From assembly GCF_964340395.1 (NCBI RefSeq), contig NC_135571.1, forward strand, positions 4,490,453 to 4,554,452: a stretch of DNA of 64,000 bases, read 5' to 3'. The translations under genes and the position numbers were made by a program. Of the stretch, positions 27,745-42,181 are shown one piece after another. The notes beneath the pieces were generated by a model that was not told the DNA's origin, made no database searches, and saw nothing but the letters and a program-made list of their open reading frames with translations. How positions within the stretch are numbered: the first letter of the stretch is position 1; the number at the start of each line of letters is the position of its first letter. The DNA is from Glandiceps talaboti. Lineage: Eukaryota > Hemichordata > Enteropneusta > Spengelidae.

Positions 27745-29036
27745 TTTCAATTGTTACACGACACCAACAGGGGGAATACTCCTATTATCATAACAATACT
27801 ATATTGCTTGGCGTGGGTTGATTGTATTGTCACCTTGTTAATTTGTTGTCAAACCTATTTTTAAAGATAACACGTACAAATAATGGTCCACTCTAGCGCT
27901 AGGACAAGTAGGTGTGAGTTGTTTGTAGCGTCCTGTAATATTTTGATTGCCTGTATTGGTGAATTTATCAATTTATTGAATCAATAGTTGGTACAGTTTC
28001 GTTGCTAGGCGACACAAGCGCTAATCGTCCCCTGAATTCGAGCGATGTTTATTTTGACAATTTTTTTATTGACTGTATAATTTATGTGATGAATATTAAT
28101 AGTACTGGACTCCATACTTTTACGGTATGATCATCGTCGTGAAACAGCCTCTTTACGGCACAAATAGACAGCGCACGATACAGCGCAGAGGCATTGTCGC
28201 AAACCCTCTATAGCCTCTTTACGGCGGTGCTCAATAGGCGCATAGAGGTTGTAATTTTCGTTGCGTCAGTAGAAAAAATCATACTCATTGGCAAGCTTGC
28301 GAGAATGTTAATGTATATACACAAAAATGTGCACTAGTAACATTATTTCCCTGACTTATCCTGACCGTTAGGTTTTATTTGTCAGTGGTTAATGTATAAA
28401 TCGATAAATGGATAAACGAAATAGATAAATAAACAAATAAATGTGTTTTATATCTGTAAATCAATATTTACAAACGCTGCTTCCTGGTGTATCCCTCCCC
28501 AAAGGTCTACACCCTCAATTTTTAAATAGTATTATACGAAATTCTCTCTTATTATGTGTGATCGGAAGCTACACTTCGATGCTGACTGCCGATAGTTTAT
28601 TTCTACGAAATCTTTTGAAAATATAATAATGCAAATATGTGTGTGTTACATACTAGGTTTAATTATATTAGTTTAGTGTATACATTTACATGTATGTCGT
28701 TGAACCTTTTAGTGTAGGAGGTATGGCTGAACTAATATCATTTTTCTGTTTGAAGGATGACGTCATTGAATTGTCATTTGATCTAAATACGTTATGATGT
28801 ATCTAAGTACATAGCAATCATAATTATCATATGGATTTATGTATGTGTTAATGATCTACGTCACTATGATTGAGATACAACACTGCATTGTATTGTCTCT
28901 AGATCTTGAGACAGGTAGACAGACAATAAGGGGTACTATACACGAGTCCATCCGGTGTCAGTACTGAACTACACTACACTTCTGTATGAACATTTCCCTC
29001 AGGCACGGTTCTCATTGTCATCCCTGCCTGAGAACC

Positions 29037-29150
<114 letters not shown>

Positions 29151-29886
29151 TGCACTGGATCGTACTTTGACGTAACGCCAGATCTGAGGTAGAGAAAGCG
29201 CGTGACTATTACAACAACACTTGTCACCTATTCTACCACGATTATTCACAGTTGGATATATTGTTTTCGGTAACAAAAGGCTAATTTTAACTTGACCAAG
29301 TCGATACTTCCTCAATTACACTGTATCTGTGGTAATAAATCCGGTATTAGTGATTAACATAGCTTATAAAACACCCATGACATATCATTAAATCGTACTT
29401 TTAAACAAAGCAAGTCACACATACAAAATAAAAGTATGAATGCCATAGACATGATTCCCATTGCGTTATCGTACAGTGATACGGAAGTTGTCGAATTCTC
29501 AGTGACAGAGACTTACCTCAGTGAAAGGTGTGTGTTCCAATGTATGTTACTTATGCCCTCACTGCTGTTATATTGAACACGTGGTGACCTTCTCAAGTGT
29601 TCTTACAGACTATTGACGAGCTACACTGAGTGACACATACTACATGTCAATACTCGGAAATGTTGGTACTATTAATAACCTTCATCCGGGTACACGCATG
29701 CAATATCTGTTGTAATAAATTATTTGGATTTCCTGTATTTAAATCTTTGGTTACCTTTTAACTTGAAGTGGCCCGTACGCGTTATTTAAAAATCAGTCGG
29801 ACCATTCCTTAAGTCTTCTGATGTTTGTTGCGAAGAATGTATCACCAACGATAGAAATACCGTACAACAGAAGGAGACATGAATAT

Positions 29887-30410
29887 GGATATGTAGTATG
29901 TAGTGCTATGAATACAAAGCCAGTATGTAGTAGTATGTAGTACTATGAATACAAAGCCAGTATGTAGTAGTATGTAGTGATATGAATACAAAGCCAGTAT
30001 GTAGTAGTATGTAGTACTATGAATACAAAGCCAGTATGTAGTAGCATGTAGTGATATGAATACAAAGCCAGTATGTAGTAGTATGTAGTACTATGAATAC
30101 AAAGCCAGTATGTAGTAGCATGTAGTGATATGAATACAAAGCCAGTATGTAGTAGTATGTAGTACTATGAATACAAAGCCAGTATGTAGTAGTATGTAGT
30201 GATATGAATACAAAGCCAGTATGTAGTAGTATGTAGTACTATGAATACAAAGCCAGTATGTAGTAGCATGTAGTGATATGAATACAAAGCCAGTATGTAG
30301 TAGTATGTAGTACTATGAATACAAAGCCAGTATGTAGTAGCATGTAGTGATATGAATACAAAGCCAGTATGTAGTAGTATGTAGTACTATGAATACAAAG
30401 CCAGTATGTA
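29887..30410. repeat. 37-bp minisatellite, 14 copies
   Basis: The landmark aaagccag ends at 29923, 29960, 29997 and so on every 37 bp to 30404, giving 14 units. Units alternate between tactatgaat and gatatgaat, so the working unit is a 74-bp dimer. A single unexpanded copy of the same element is at about 40275-40300, with matching downstream flank. Confidence 0.93.
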
Positions 30411-30660
30411 GTGCGGAAAATGATTCTTTTGTTGACATTTTATTTTAGTGCCATGTAATTAATATAGCAAAAATTCTTCTATTTCTCAATTTGACGACAT
30501 TTTAAAAGATATAATTAAATTTGGGGGTACAAAACATCCATTAAAATTAAACTCGATTTTGTAGGATAAGAACTAAACTGGCTCACAACCCCCCCCCCCC
30601 CCGAATTTAGTTTTTTTTGGTCCTACATTGAACTGTTGATCTAGCCCCTTACGTACACTT
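30411..30660. repeat. Dispersed repeat body next to the 37-bp minisatellite (copy 1)
   Basis: ttttagtgccatg...atatagcaaa...ttcttc...atttctc, then gggggtacaaaaca and a poly-C run, then gaatttagttttttt. The same order of words occurs at 40318-40545, so this is one interspersed element that carries the minisatellite. Confidence 0.65.
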
Positions 30661-31984
30661 ATACGAGTAACATCATCATGTGTAGTTGACCATGAATACA
30701 GACCGTAAATACACGCTTCCCCGGTCTCTTCATGTGAACGACGGAAACCTCGAGGCCACCTAGCTAGTACTCGATGTCCTCAAATAGCGACATCAACATC
30801 CGGGCAACACTTTATTGGCAATTAAATAAAAACCATACCATAGGAATTTCCCTGTGACATCACAGAAGTCAGAATAAAACACACCAAACAGGTGCAATTA
30901 GAGAACACATCTCAACACATATTTGTCTAGAAGCTATCCGTTGGTTTTGAATCTGAAAATTTTGCCATCACCGACTTCCTTGTCTGTGCACTCACTAAAT
31001 GTGAGATCTTAGGATACAAAACCAACGGTTAACTCTATGTAAATTCAGGTGTAAAAGTACTTGTCAGTTATTTACATATAACTGTCCACCTTCTGTGATG
31101 ATGTCACTGTAGATTAGTGGAATGTTACATTTTCCTACATTGGCATTAAGTGGCGGATTGTTGACTTTTATCCATGTTTTGTTCCCTGTCGATAATTTTG
31201 ACTGATTTTGAAGTTAGTTCTGGAAGTTTCTGTAATGTGTTGGCGAATAGCTGATTGGTCTTTCCATAGACCATCGTTGGTTGACGTTTTTTTTCTTCAT
31301 AAAACACTTGAACAGTCGAGTGGTGGCGCGCTACCAGTAGCAACTCGACAACGCTGGAGCTCTATAACGTGTAATATATTTTTTTTGTCCAATCGTATGT
31401 AGTGTTGCGGTTGACACACAGCGACTGCTAGCGGCATAATCTGAGCTTATTTTTGTTTGAGTAATTATTTCTGTATTATTTTACTTGTGACAGAATTGAA
31501 ACCTTGCTAACAATACAACTATATGCAGTGGTTACCAACCTGAGTGCAAAATAGGAGCGACCGTCACACTCCCGTACACCACCTACTATCTCCGATCGTG
31601 ACTTACATGTATCGGACATTACTACACGTATTTGACAAAGTCGAGTACCCACGTATACTTCATTCCTCGGATTGAAATGTTTACTGCACGAGCTCAGTGG
31701 GTGCGCATTTTCGCGTGCAGTCGTGCGCGGGTCTTAAATACTTTCCCATGAAATTACGTCAAAAGCCCGAAGATATATATGCCTTTAGAACCTAAAAACA
31801 TTTATTTTCAGCAGCGCTTTCAACGTGTAACTGTACAACACCTCTGAACTTGACTAAGTATTGAATACTGGCGTTGTAGGCCTACATGATTGAATGTAGT
31901 CGGACACACAGAGGAAAATGTTTATGCCATGTCATATCGAATCATTGTAAATTACATCGATGTTACATTAACATTGCACTAAGA

Positions 31985-32046
31985 ATACGTCGTGTGCGAT
32001 GTGCCCGGGTCGTGTGGCCCCGTCACGGCGTACCTAATTACAGACT
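31985..32046. mobile_element. Degraded short MITE, family 3 (copy 2)
   Basis: tacgtcgtg...ccccgtcacggcgtacc...acagact matches both halves of the 98-bp element at 55333-55430 but is shorter and decayed. Confidence 0.5.
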
Positions 32047-32897
32047 ATATCATAGTTTAAATCGAGGTTTTATGTCAGCCCTCCCCCTCCCCAAGTAAAA
32101 GAGTTTTGCTTTTCTTTGTTATGACCAAATATAGTCAGTGTAAATCAACAAATACATGTATGTGTCATGTTTATATCCATACTGTTCAAAATTCATTCTT
32201 GCGTAAGTGTCATTGTATTCAGAGTCCATGAATCATACACCGCCAGAGTGAATTGTATGAACAAAAAGTGTCGAATGTGCAATACAATTATCTATCGACA
32301 ACAAGAATGAAAGAAGTTTAGAAATGAATAAGGCTGGAAACTGAAGTATACAGACGAGGGGGAGGGGGAGGGGCAATGGCGAGAGAAAACCATGAACAAT
32401 AACGTCCAACGTCTGACATGTCACCGTGATTGAAAGATTCGTCGTCGGTACGCCCCGGTGTCAATGTGTACAATTGTTACAAACAGCGCCAACAACGACG
32501 ATTTTTTTAAAGTTGACAACAAATCGTGACTATGATACCTGTGTCAGGGCCCTGACCTGTGTGTCACAGTCTCTTGTGGGGTACTATTCAATTCAAGAAT
32601 CTTCGTAATTCAAAAAAATATCGTTATTTGGTACATTGTATTTATGAATATTCCAAAAATACCGTCACCAGAATTAGTACAGTGCTGAAATAATGACAAC
32701 GTATGTTTGGTCTGGTTTTATATTGACGTTATGACCAAAATCAACCTGTTGCTTTTTTGTTGTAACTACACGCGATGATGGAAGACACCATTATGATATC
32801 AGCATTGACGGTTTCGCTGAGCGTGTGCCTTCAGGAACTTGCCATCTGGAAAGAATAATTCCCATGGCGGCCATTTGCTTGTCATGTCTTGCCAAAT

Positions 32898-32960
32898 GCA
32901 AAACAACCCCCCCCCCAAAAAAAAAAAAAAAAAAACCAAAAAAAAAAAAAAAAAAAAAAA
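32898..32960. repeat. Poly-C/poly-A low-complexity tract
   Basis: A C run followed by two long A runs. It causes spurious ORFs of K or F on both strands. Confidence 0.9.
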
Positions 32961-33878
32961 CCAACAACAAAACATAGAAGCCAAACCACAGGCAATAACG
33001 ATATCTTTCTCTTGTGTATAGCAAAATCAAATGCCACAATATTACTGCAGTAGTAGATAGCAATGCAGCGCTTGCCATTCTTGCAATGCAAAATTTAACT
33101 CTCCAGCTCCAGTTACCTAATGCTGTCATTTTGCCAGACACTAACATGGTTGTATTGTTTGCCAAAGTGCTAAACTACTGTGACGACCAGCAACGCGAAA
33201 ACAGACGGGACATTCATAAAAATCGACCCGATGCAATATCCCAATTCGTCCATTGCTTCACTACACTCGATGTCATCATAGTGAAATAATATATAAAGGT
33301 CGATTCACTCTGGTTGCTGTGACTCAAGTTGTCACTCGATTCCAAATTTGGTAATTTCTCACAAAAATATCTAGCTATCTTGCAAAAACACCTGACACAA
33401 ACATGGTCTATTTAACTGCTATGAACCCTGGCTGCAGACGTTACCCATAAAAGGGCAAACGGAATCCCCTGTGAGGAGTGATCGTTTGTCTTACAGCCAA
33501 AAAACAAACAAATTCCAAAGTTCAGTGCCATTACAACAGGTGGTCCCACCCCCTTTAATTGAAGTCTAAAGACGCTTGATATTTGTTACTTTTAGATTTT
33601 TTCCAGGCAGAATTGAATCTTGTTATTTGGTAGGTTTTAGTGAGAAGTAATTTCATGTGGAGTTGCGTTTGTTTGCTTTAACTTTCTGGCAACTTTCGCT
33701 AATTTATGCTTGGTGTTGACGAATGGCGCCCTCATTGTTGAGGTGTAGAATTACACAACGGAAGAGCTACTCACGAGTGAGTCATATCTATGCTAATTTT
33801 AAAATGGTTGATATAAGAATGGATATCGGACATACCGTGCAGACATAACGGACGCACACTCCTTTATTTTTTGCGTTT

Positions 33879-34115
33879 TTGGGAGAACCTGACAACGTAT
33901 GGGTTACTACTGCATCCTACATCGAATGGATAAGGTTTTTTGGGACATTCCGAAAGGGGACAAGAGAAGAGAGACCGTTTGTTCCGGTAGGTTTGCAAGT
34001 TCTGTTTTTGAATAGGGATTGGCGGCCGGGTGATTTACAATACATGCAGGAGACACCGGAAGCAATGCGTTTCCACGTCTGCGAAGGATTTCTCCCGTTA
34101 TTCAAATTTTCTTAA
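33879..34115 (+). other. Open reading frame of 78 codons, not recognised
   Basis: Opens MGEPDNVWVTTASYIEWIRF and ends FLPLFKFS. Composition is protein-like, but no family, splice context or polyA signal supports it. It could be a chance ORF or an old transposon fragment. Confidence 0.15.
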
Positions 34116-35647
34116 GCTTTAGTGACCCGCATATGAAAATTGGTATTTTACAAACAACCTAGCAATTGTTGCCGGAAAATAAAACAAACTGAGGCCAAAA
34201 TTTTATGCGAGTGAAATTTCCACTAGATTATGCGTACGTGCCAAGTCCTTAGTGCCCTCCTGATCACAACTCGAATAGCACTAGCGCTGCCCATTCAAGT
34301 TGTAATATGAGTGGGTTATTTTAGAGTAGTTTTGCGTATCCCACGAGATTCCCTAAATAATAGCAGCAATTAATTGCGTGTTCTTGAGAAAGGCATATCT
34401 GTTTTTACGACTGTAAAATTTATTTAAAATGTAGGAGATATTTGCATGAAACACCGTTACGTTAGATATGTTAAATATTCGACTGTCTATTTAGAACAAT
34501 TGTGTCATTTTCAGGGCACCCGGTACCCTATCCCGAATCAATGCTGTCTAACTGAAGGCCATTTCTTGTCCCAGTAAACTGTAGAATTTCCAAACTAGGG
34601 TACCTCGGTGACCAGTGTTTGTGTTGATAACTGCACTTTGTTGCAACACAAACTTCCCAAGTTGTAATTAAACTATCATTATGACAGTTCCCGCAGAACA
34701 GTGGACTGATTGTACAGAAGTTACATATTTGTATTCTAGCTAGGGGGGAGGGGGTTAGCATAAGGTCAGTGGCAGGGTTAAATATACCCCCTAAGTTAAA
34801 CCAGGTTTGTATTGTTGACAACAAAAGGCCATTGTTATAGTATACACTTGCCCCACTCAGTTACCTTCAAATTATTCTCTCCTTGGTGTTTTAAGGTGTT
34901 TTATTCAAAGTATACACAGTATAATGTGCATGTATGTTTTAATGTAGACGTTTTCACTCTCAAGTGAAATAATGGTGTCAATTTGATCGACAAGTGGACA
35001 TCCTTGACACATGTATTGTCTGCTACTGTAGAATGAAGGTAACTACACACACACTGCAATTATCTGGTCAACTATGTTCCACTTGGGTAAACCCATATGG
35101 ATAGCTTGAATTAAAAAACAAATAAATCAACAAACGTAACAACAGAAACAGTTGGAAAAAATGTATTTGAAAATTTATAAAACTTCAGTACTGTTCTTAT
35201 GAAATGAAATGAAACTGAGAAAAGAAAAGTGATGTGTAGTAGTCAAACGCTCATCCACTGCTCTTATTTGGGCATCGCTTCCACTTCAAAATCATGTCCA
35301 TGGCACTCTGTTTACTTTATCTAACCATGGTCATCTAACCATAGCAAAGTCACGGCATTATGTATAATGTTAACTGGAAACTTATTTTTTGCTAATTTTG
35401 CTAGAAAACAAAAATGCAAAACTCTTGTACATGAATACGATGTACCAGTCTGGTATTAGTACAAATTAGTGTTTGAGAACTAGGTGAAGACTGAAAAAAA
35501 ACACAATTTTTTCTAGTGGTGAAAATATCTAGGTTTACAGTATTCAGGTTAGTTCCAAGGGGTTAGTGATGGTCAGTGCTGTACCTTTGTACACATTTCT
35601 ATTCTTGGTACATGTGTATGAACTAATTTTGAGACTTGAGTATGGAT

Positions 35648-35648
<1 letters not shown>

Positions 35649-35703
<55 letters not shown>

Positions 35704-35723
35704 GCCCCCCCCCCCCCCCCCCC
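35649..35723. repeat. (GTC)n triplet repeat followed by poly-C
   Basis: About 18 GTC triplets, then about 20 C. Reads as poly-Asp, poly-Arg or poly-Val depending on frame; not part of a supported gene. Confidence 0.93.
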
Positions 35724-36154
35724 ATTAACACATTGCAAGATGAGCTCAAATTGAATCTTGGAGCAATGTTAGACATGTGCTGTTCCATTTTTGTATAACT
35801 AAGCACATTTGCAGAGATTGGCAACATGGTATTTTCAAACATAAATTTGTGAGGCCTCGAAAATTTTTATGGCTTCTGTTACTTGGACTGTAATTCAGGC
35901 ACTCTATATTCATTTCTGATTGGTTGAGACACAATGGCCTTGAACCAATCAGCTGTTATTTCAGACAGCTGAAATACTAATGAACATTTGAGCATAATAA
36001 TTTACTTGATGTCTTACGTGTGGGTTTGCAGTCAGCTGTTTGTTTGTTTGTTTGTTATTTGTTGCTAAATTTTTGTACTAATGGCTCAGATACTTGGCTA
36101 CATGTATCTCAATATGTGACACAATTATTATATCAGACTGACTTTTCATTTTTT

Positions 36155-36180
36155 GTGGGGGTGGGAGGGGGAGGGGAGGT
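36155..36180 (+). other. G-quadruplex-capable G-rich run
   Basis: gggggtgggagggggaggggagg contains four or more G tracts with 1-nt loops. Similar runs are at about 32357-32376 and 52424-52453. Structure is predicted from motif only. Confidence 0.4.
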
Positions 36181-36859
36181 GTTCTGGTGAGCAACACTAG
36201 TATTATCAAACTGAATAGCCAAGTCTCTGGGCTATACATGATATAGTTGTTACTACCCTGGATAGCTGTGTAGACACACACATATACATGTACCTAGGTA
36301 GGATATCCTGTTATAGAGCTCAGGAAATATTGTATGTATCACAAAACAATGATAGATAAGGTATTGTGTATTAACTAATACATGTACAATCCTAGCAAGC
36401 TGTTCCTGTTTTTGGAAATTAAACAGCAGACCTGTCCTAAACTTGATAAAAAAGAACAGTGAAACTAAAAGCCGGAGAAGAAATCAGATTATTTTTCATA
36501 ATGTTGTTTTTATTTTCCACATACCAATGTTGTTGTATTCAATATTCAAATATGATTGCCTAATAATCAAACTGTGTATTGGTAGTCCATTAACTTGCAG
36601 CAAATGTAGCTTTTCTGTAACATATATTTATATGGACGTCGCTGTCCGAATTAAAGTCTATAATAATAAATTAGAATAATTGAATTCCATGTATTGCTAT
36701 GGTTTATTTTCCAACAAGCAAAACATAAATGGAGGTTTGATTATGAATGTCAGTGTTTTCGTGAAGGGCAGTAAGCAGTTCAAATGTACATGAGTTCCCC
36801 TGTTATTTTATCAGGGTCCTATAACAGTGTTTTTGTAAAGGCTGGTATTAAAGTATATA

Positions 36860-37000
36860 GGTAAAATCTGTCTGAGTTACTCCTTCATTTTACCAGGGTT
36901 CCCAGCAAAATTATGTACAATGTATTGGAAACTATGCCACTTTTACCATATCCCCCTTTCTGTTATCATTCTTCCCCAACCTTTGGCAAAAACACTGAAA
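36860..37000. repeat. Dispersed repeat shared with about 62200-62345
   Basis: Shared word order: gtaaaatct or gtgaaatct, gagtt(a/c)c, attttac(c/t), agggttccc or ggggtttcc, aattatg, ttttac/ttatacccctttc, gttat/gttact, ggcaaaaacactg or agcaaaaacactg. Diverged but collinear. Confidence 0.45.
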
Positions 37001-38904
37001 TGTGTGCCCTCAGTTAGTCGTCATGCCGTGTGGACGTGTAAGTTGTAATGATGCCGTATAGGGACTAGACTAGTCCACAATACAATTATACACGTTATTT
37101 GTCAAGAAATCCCCAATAGTGATGTACATGTTATGAGTTATAAAATGTCCCAACTCTGAAGTTAATGTATCTTGTTCGCTTTGCACAGTTGATGATTTTG
37201 AACTTTAGGTGCAGATCCCAAATTAGTGAACCAACCACAGGCCAAAAAATTACAGAATTTATTGACTTGCAGAAATTATCTAGTATACATGTACTATACG
37301 TCATGTACTGTACAGCCACTAAAAATATTCAGTGACTTCAAGACAGGTTTATCTCTATGTACCAGATCTGTAACATACATTTGTATTATGATTATGACTA
37401 ACACACAGACTAACAGATTCTGGGTCTCAGTGATTTTCAACTTCAGGAACCATAGAACTTAGAAGGCAATACAGTTCTGAATTTCTTAGTAAATACACCA
37501 TTGTGAACAGTTGATTGTTATATAATAATCACAAATTGACATGAGTGCAGTCATGTGTTCAAAATCTACCAATTATTTTCACATTCTGAGAGAACAATCA
37601 TCCCAGGATGTTTTTTCTTTCAACCTCATTATGAATAAGTAAGTCACCTTTTGGCAACCATTGGTCCCCACTTCCATAGTAATAATAGGATTAAAAAAAG
37701 CCAGTTGTAATAAAAGGTTATTCAAATCTCTGACTGAAGGAAGGGGGTCTTATTTGCTTGTAGATTGTTTATCTCTAGGCTACCTGAATTATGAAACAGA
37801 ACAAAATGCATGTACCAGAAGTTTTCACTGCCCCAATCTTTGAGACTCACGGAATCAGTATTTTTAATAAGGTTTGCGACACTCCAGGCAAACTTGCATA
37901 GATTTCTATACCAAAAGTTATACCATGTGATAATTTTGGTAGGAAACCCCTACTAGTCAAATATCTTTTGAACTCGTGTAGATTTTACTAGCCTACGTGT
38001 AGACTTGAACCACTATTGCTCCTACACTGTACATTATTCAGTTATCGTAACTTGACATTTTAAAAAGAATAAAGTTTTGCTCCGTTCCCAACAATAATGA
38101 AAATTCAAAAAGTCAAAATGTCAGTTAGGATCTAGTGGAATAGTGCAGCGGTAGTCGTTCTCAAGTTTACATGTAGGTTAAGATTTTGCCTACTTTGCCC
38201 TGAACAAGAAAACTGTAATTGTCAGACAAACAGTAAACCTTCGTAGGGAGAATGAAAGAAACTACAGAACACCACAAACTATTCAGGGTTTGACCTTGAT
38301 ATGGTGTATAATTTAGTAATTTATGTTTGTTAGGTAATTATTTCAAGGAGCAACAAGTGAGAGCAGAGGACCAGAAATGATGTCCCAAAGGACCAAATTA
38401 AAAAAAGAAAGTAAATCTTTATCCTTCTAATTAACACACCAGGCTTTATTGAGATTAGAAGTGATTTTGTTGAATTTTGGAGAGTATGGAATTTGATTCT
38501 CATATTGAGGACTTGAAATAAGGTCAAGGACATAAAACCAAACACATTGTATTCCTAACTTTACATGCATATGTTTCTTTTTATCCTGTACAGATATTGT
38601 ACTGTATTGAAGTCTTAAAATGAATTATTTATGTATTGGAAATATATACTGGCATTATTTTGGGTTCAGCTTCTAAACAAAATATGGTTTATTCGAGTGT
38701 AACACAGCTCTCAGAGATTTGCATGCATGTATTGAATGTTAACCTAAAATCTTTGAAAAGCAACATTGTCAAGCCTGGTAGTCTGGTATAGAAGGCATTT
38801 GCATTTGTTGTAGAATTTAGACTACCAAATGTAGCTGTATTTCTTTTTGTGTCACAGTGTGTATGGGTGAAATAAAATTGCTTTTCAGTTCAGGGTTTCA
38901 AGTT

Positions 38905-39285
38905 AGCTGTAGTCCAGGACACATAGACTACTAAACATTGTATCTAGACTACCAAATTAGCAGTAGTCCAGGACACATAGACTACTAAACATTGTATCTT
39001 GACTACCAAATTGGCAGTAGTCCAGGACACATAGACTACTAAACATTGTATCTAGACTACCAAATTAGCAGTAGTCCAGGGTACATAGACTACTAAACAT
39101 TGTATCTAGACTACCAAATTAGCATTAGTCCAGGACACATAGACTACTAAACATTGTATCTAGACTACCAAATTAGCAGTAGTCCAGGAAACATAGACTA
39201 CTAAACATTGTATCTTGACTGCCAAATTAGCAGTAGTCCAGGACACATAGACTACTAAACATTGTATCTAGGCAACCAAATTTAT
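38905..39285. repeat. 54-bp minisatellite, 7 copies
   Basis: agtccagg recurs at 38911, 38965, 39019, 39073, 39127, 39181 and 39235, exactly every 54 bp. Each unit contains agtagtc...gactact, so every copy can form a 7-bp stem hairpin with an 11-nt loop. Confidence 0.93.
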
Positions 39286-40274
39286 AATATGGTAGTCTGT
39301 TAAACCAATGGAAATCAATAGAAAACTATCACAAAAACAATTCACTTGGCTAAATCTGACTACCTACTATAGTATAGGAGTTAAATTTGAGCTCTGCCTG
39401 AGTTTCTTTAGCAGAATGAAAGTGGAAGATGAAAGGAAAAGCAAACATATCACATTCAATCTGTACACATCATCATATTTACACAATTGAAACATTGCCA
39501 ATATAATTTGTATTGATTTTGAAACCCCACCAGGCTAGGTAGCCAGATTGATCAATTGAAATCAGTAGAAAATTGTGGCTGAAACAGTTCACTTGACCTT
39601 TTCTATCTGTAGTAGTGCATTTGTACCCATCGTTGCAAACCACAGCCTGTTTTATGGCGACGTTCTTAACAAGCCTCCCACTGGGAGGCTATTTATTTCG
39701 AAATGTAGTGGTAGAAATAATAACTCTGGTTTGCAAGAATGATTTGTACCACATCAAAATTGTAGACAGATTAGTGTAATTCTCTTGATCAAAAGAATTG
39801 AACTGCTTTCAGGAAAGATTTTGTGTTTTCTTTTCAACAGCAAATGTTGTGAAAAAATAGTGACACAGTACAGAGTTCTATGTATACATATCTTAGAGCT
39901 AATAAATACTGTCTCAGTGTCTGCATAACTAGCTAGTGTCTATTTATCTTAAGAAGATTGCATACTTGTACATGTATGCAAGGAAACATATGTTTGTGTT
40001 TTTCCCCAGGCAAAACTGCGACTGTAATTTACGATGTCATTATAATTTTTGCTAAATTATAACAGCTTGTGCAGTTACGAAGATTATTAAATTACATGTT
40101 GCTATTATGATATGCACGAAATCGTACAATTATACAAATATAGGGGCAAGATCAGTAGTTCAATATAGGATAAATAAATCAATTCTTTTCGTTAGGTCTC
40201 AGACCTCCCCCCTCCTCCTCCCTGCTGTCAACAAAATTGGCCAACTTGATAATTGTTTCAGACAGCACAGTTAA

Positions 40275-40565
40275 TTCCATGGTAGTAGTATGAATACAAA
40301 GCTCTCATTCCCAGCAAATACTTTAGTGCCATGCATTTATATAGCAAATATTCTTTCATTTCTCGACTTGACATTTTTGTTAAAAAAATATTTCTAATTA
40401 CTAAATTAGGGGTACATGTACAAAACAGATTCCATTGAAAGTAAAAAAATCATTTTTGTAGGATGAGAACATGAATGATTAAAAACAAAACCCCACCTCC
40501 ACCCCAAACTAAAAGAATTTAGTTTTTTACCCAACATTGAATTGAGCTTGCCTCTTAATAAGTCT
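40275..40565. repeat. Dispersed repeat, unexpanded copy of the 29.9-30.66 kb element
   Basis: Begins ggtagtagtatgaatacaaagc (one copy of the 37-bp minisatellite core), then the same body as 30411-30660, ending gaatttagttttttacccaacattgaattga. It shows the pre-expansion state. Confidence 0.65.
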
Positions 40566-41937
40566 TATAACAAGCTACAATGTAATATTGTATAGGTTCA
40601 TATAATAACAGCTTTAGGGATTATCTCATAGGAGGGTAACACCCTCATTAAATCTCCTAGGCAACGCATACATATATTATGGATAGATTTGACTAATTAG
40701 TGTTGATGGGTTAATAGTCAATTGACATTTGTCACTCCTAGTTCTAGTGTACACAATGGTGTCTGGAGACTCTGAGTACCTGCATGTAGAAGGCATTGAA
40801 CGGGGTAACTGTCTGCGTAAGAGTGTCTAACATCTAATTGTTACATTTGTTGTAAAGGGCATAACAAGGTCACGTCAGTAAGATATTCAGATAATTATGT
40901 CTGAAAACAAACACTGAACAGTTTGTTTTGTATTATGAGAAATGAGTGTGGATCTAATGAAGACAAAATGTTTATTGTGAGCCTAAATGATAAAAATTTG
41001 GTTTCTCGTGAGGGACCAGATGGTATGGAAAATTTGGGGTGCCACAAGTAACTGGTGTGTGTCAATGGCTAAGTTGCTAGGCGGCAGGGTGTCCCATGTA
41101 TTGTTGAGAATCTTGGAAAGGGGGAGCCGGAATTTGGGAAAGGGGGAGCTGTGGAGGAGGCAGAATCTGGTAAATTTATACATGTACTAATTAAAAATAA
41201 CTGTGATTGATTGGTTATTCAGTCTCCATAATTAATATTGTGTCATGGATCCAGATTGACCTGGAAGTAGTTCAGCATTTCAGGTCATAGGTCAAAGTAC
41301 AAAAAGGTCAATCAGTGATAATAACAAAATACTGGTATCTTTCTGTCTATTTTCAGAGTGTTCATAGGAGACATACAATGTATTGCCTCGCTTTCAGAGA
41401 CAATACATGTACATTTTTTTGTACACACGTATAACTCATTGCAAATGTAGGCAGTGTTATGTTATGGATGTTTACAATTTCATCAAGGCTTAAAAAAACA
41501 TCTTCAAAGTACAACTTTGACTTCTTTATGAAGTTGAGGAGATCCTTCTCGACAAAACGAAATTTTGAAAAGCATGATCAAAGACGCTTTGAAACAAACA
41601 TACAGTGGCGTAATAAATTTAAAGGCCCAGCTTGGATTATGTACAATTAAAATGTAGGTATGGAAAAATAGTCACCTACATGTAGCAGAGCAAAAGAAAA
41701 AGTTGGTCCTGAACTAAAGAATAGTCCTATGATCTGTATGGCTCAAACTATGAAATAAGAGGAATGTGAGAACCTGGGATTGAAACCTTGGCCTTTAAGT
41801 AAAAAATATGCATAATTTTCATGGAGAATTAAAAAATAAAATTCTTATTCTGAAGTTTGGGAACCATGGTAACAGGAGGAAATCTGGTAAAACTGAATGT
41901 TTAAATTTTCATACTTACATACATGTACCTCTTATTA

Positions 41938-42181
41938 GGGAACTTGCAAACCTGCCATGTTGAATGTTGCATCATGGGAAATGTGATAATAAATGCTAAT
42001 CAATTAGTATTATGAACAATATTGTTATATTGTTTGTAGCCACAAATGATCAATTCATAGTCAACCTGACCATTGTGGGAGGTTTATTTTATCGGTAGCT
42101 CCAGATTAATTAATACGATAACCTCAGATAATCCCATAGTCCTTTGCGTCTGAGCATGCTCAGTCTGGATTGCAAGTTCCC
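41938..42181. mobile_element. MITE with TA target duplication (family 1, copy 2)
   Basis: Same termini (GGGAACTTGCAA...TTGCAAGTTCCC) and flanking TA (41936-41937, 42182-42183) as 9105-9360. Collinear throughout, without the poly-G expansion. Confidence 0.8.

Noticed and set aside
29894-30410. 37-bp array considered as a CRISPR array
   Set aside because: Units are contiguous with no unique spacers, and the DNA is animal; it is a minisatellite.
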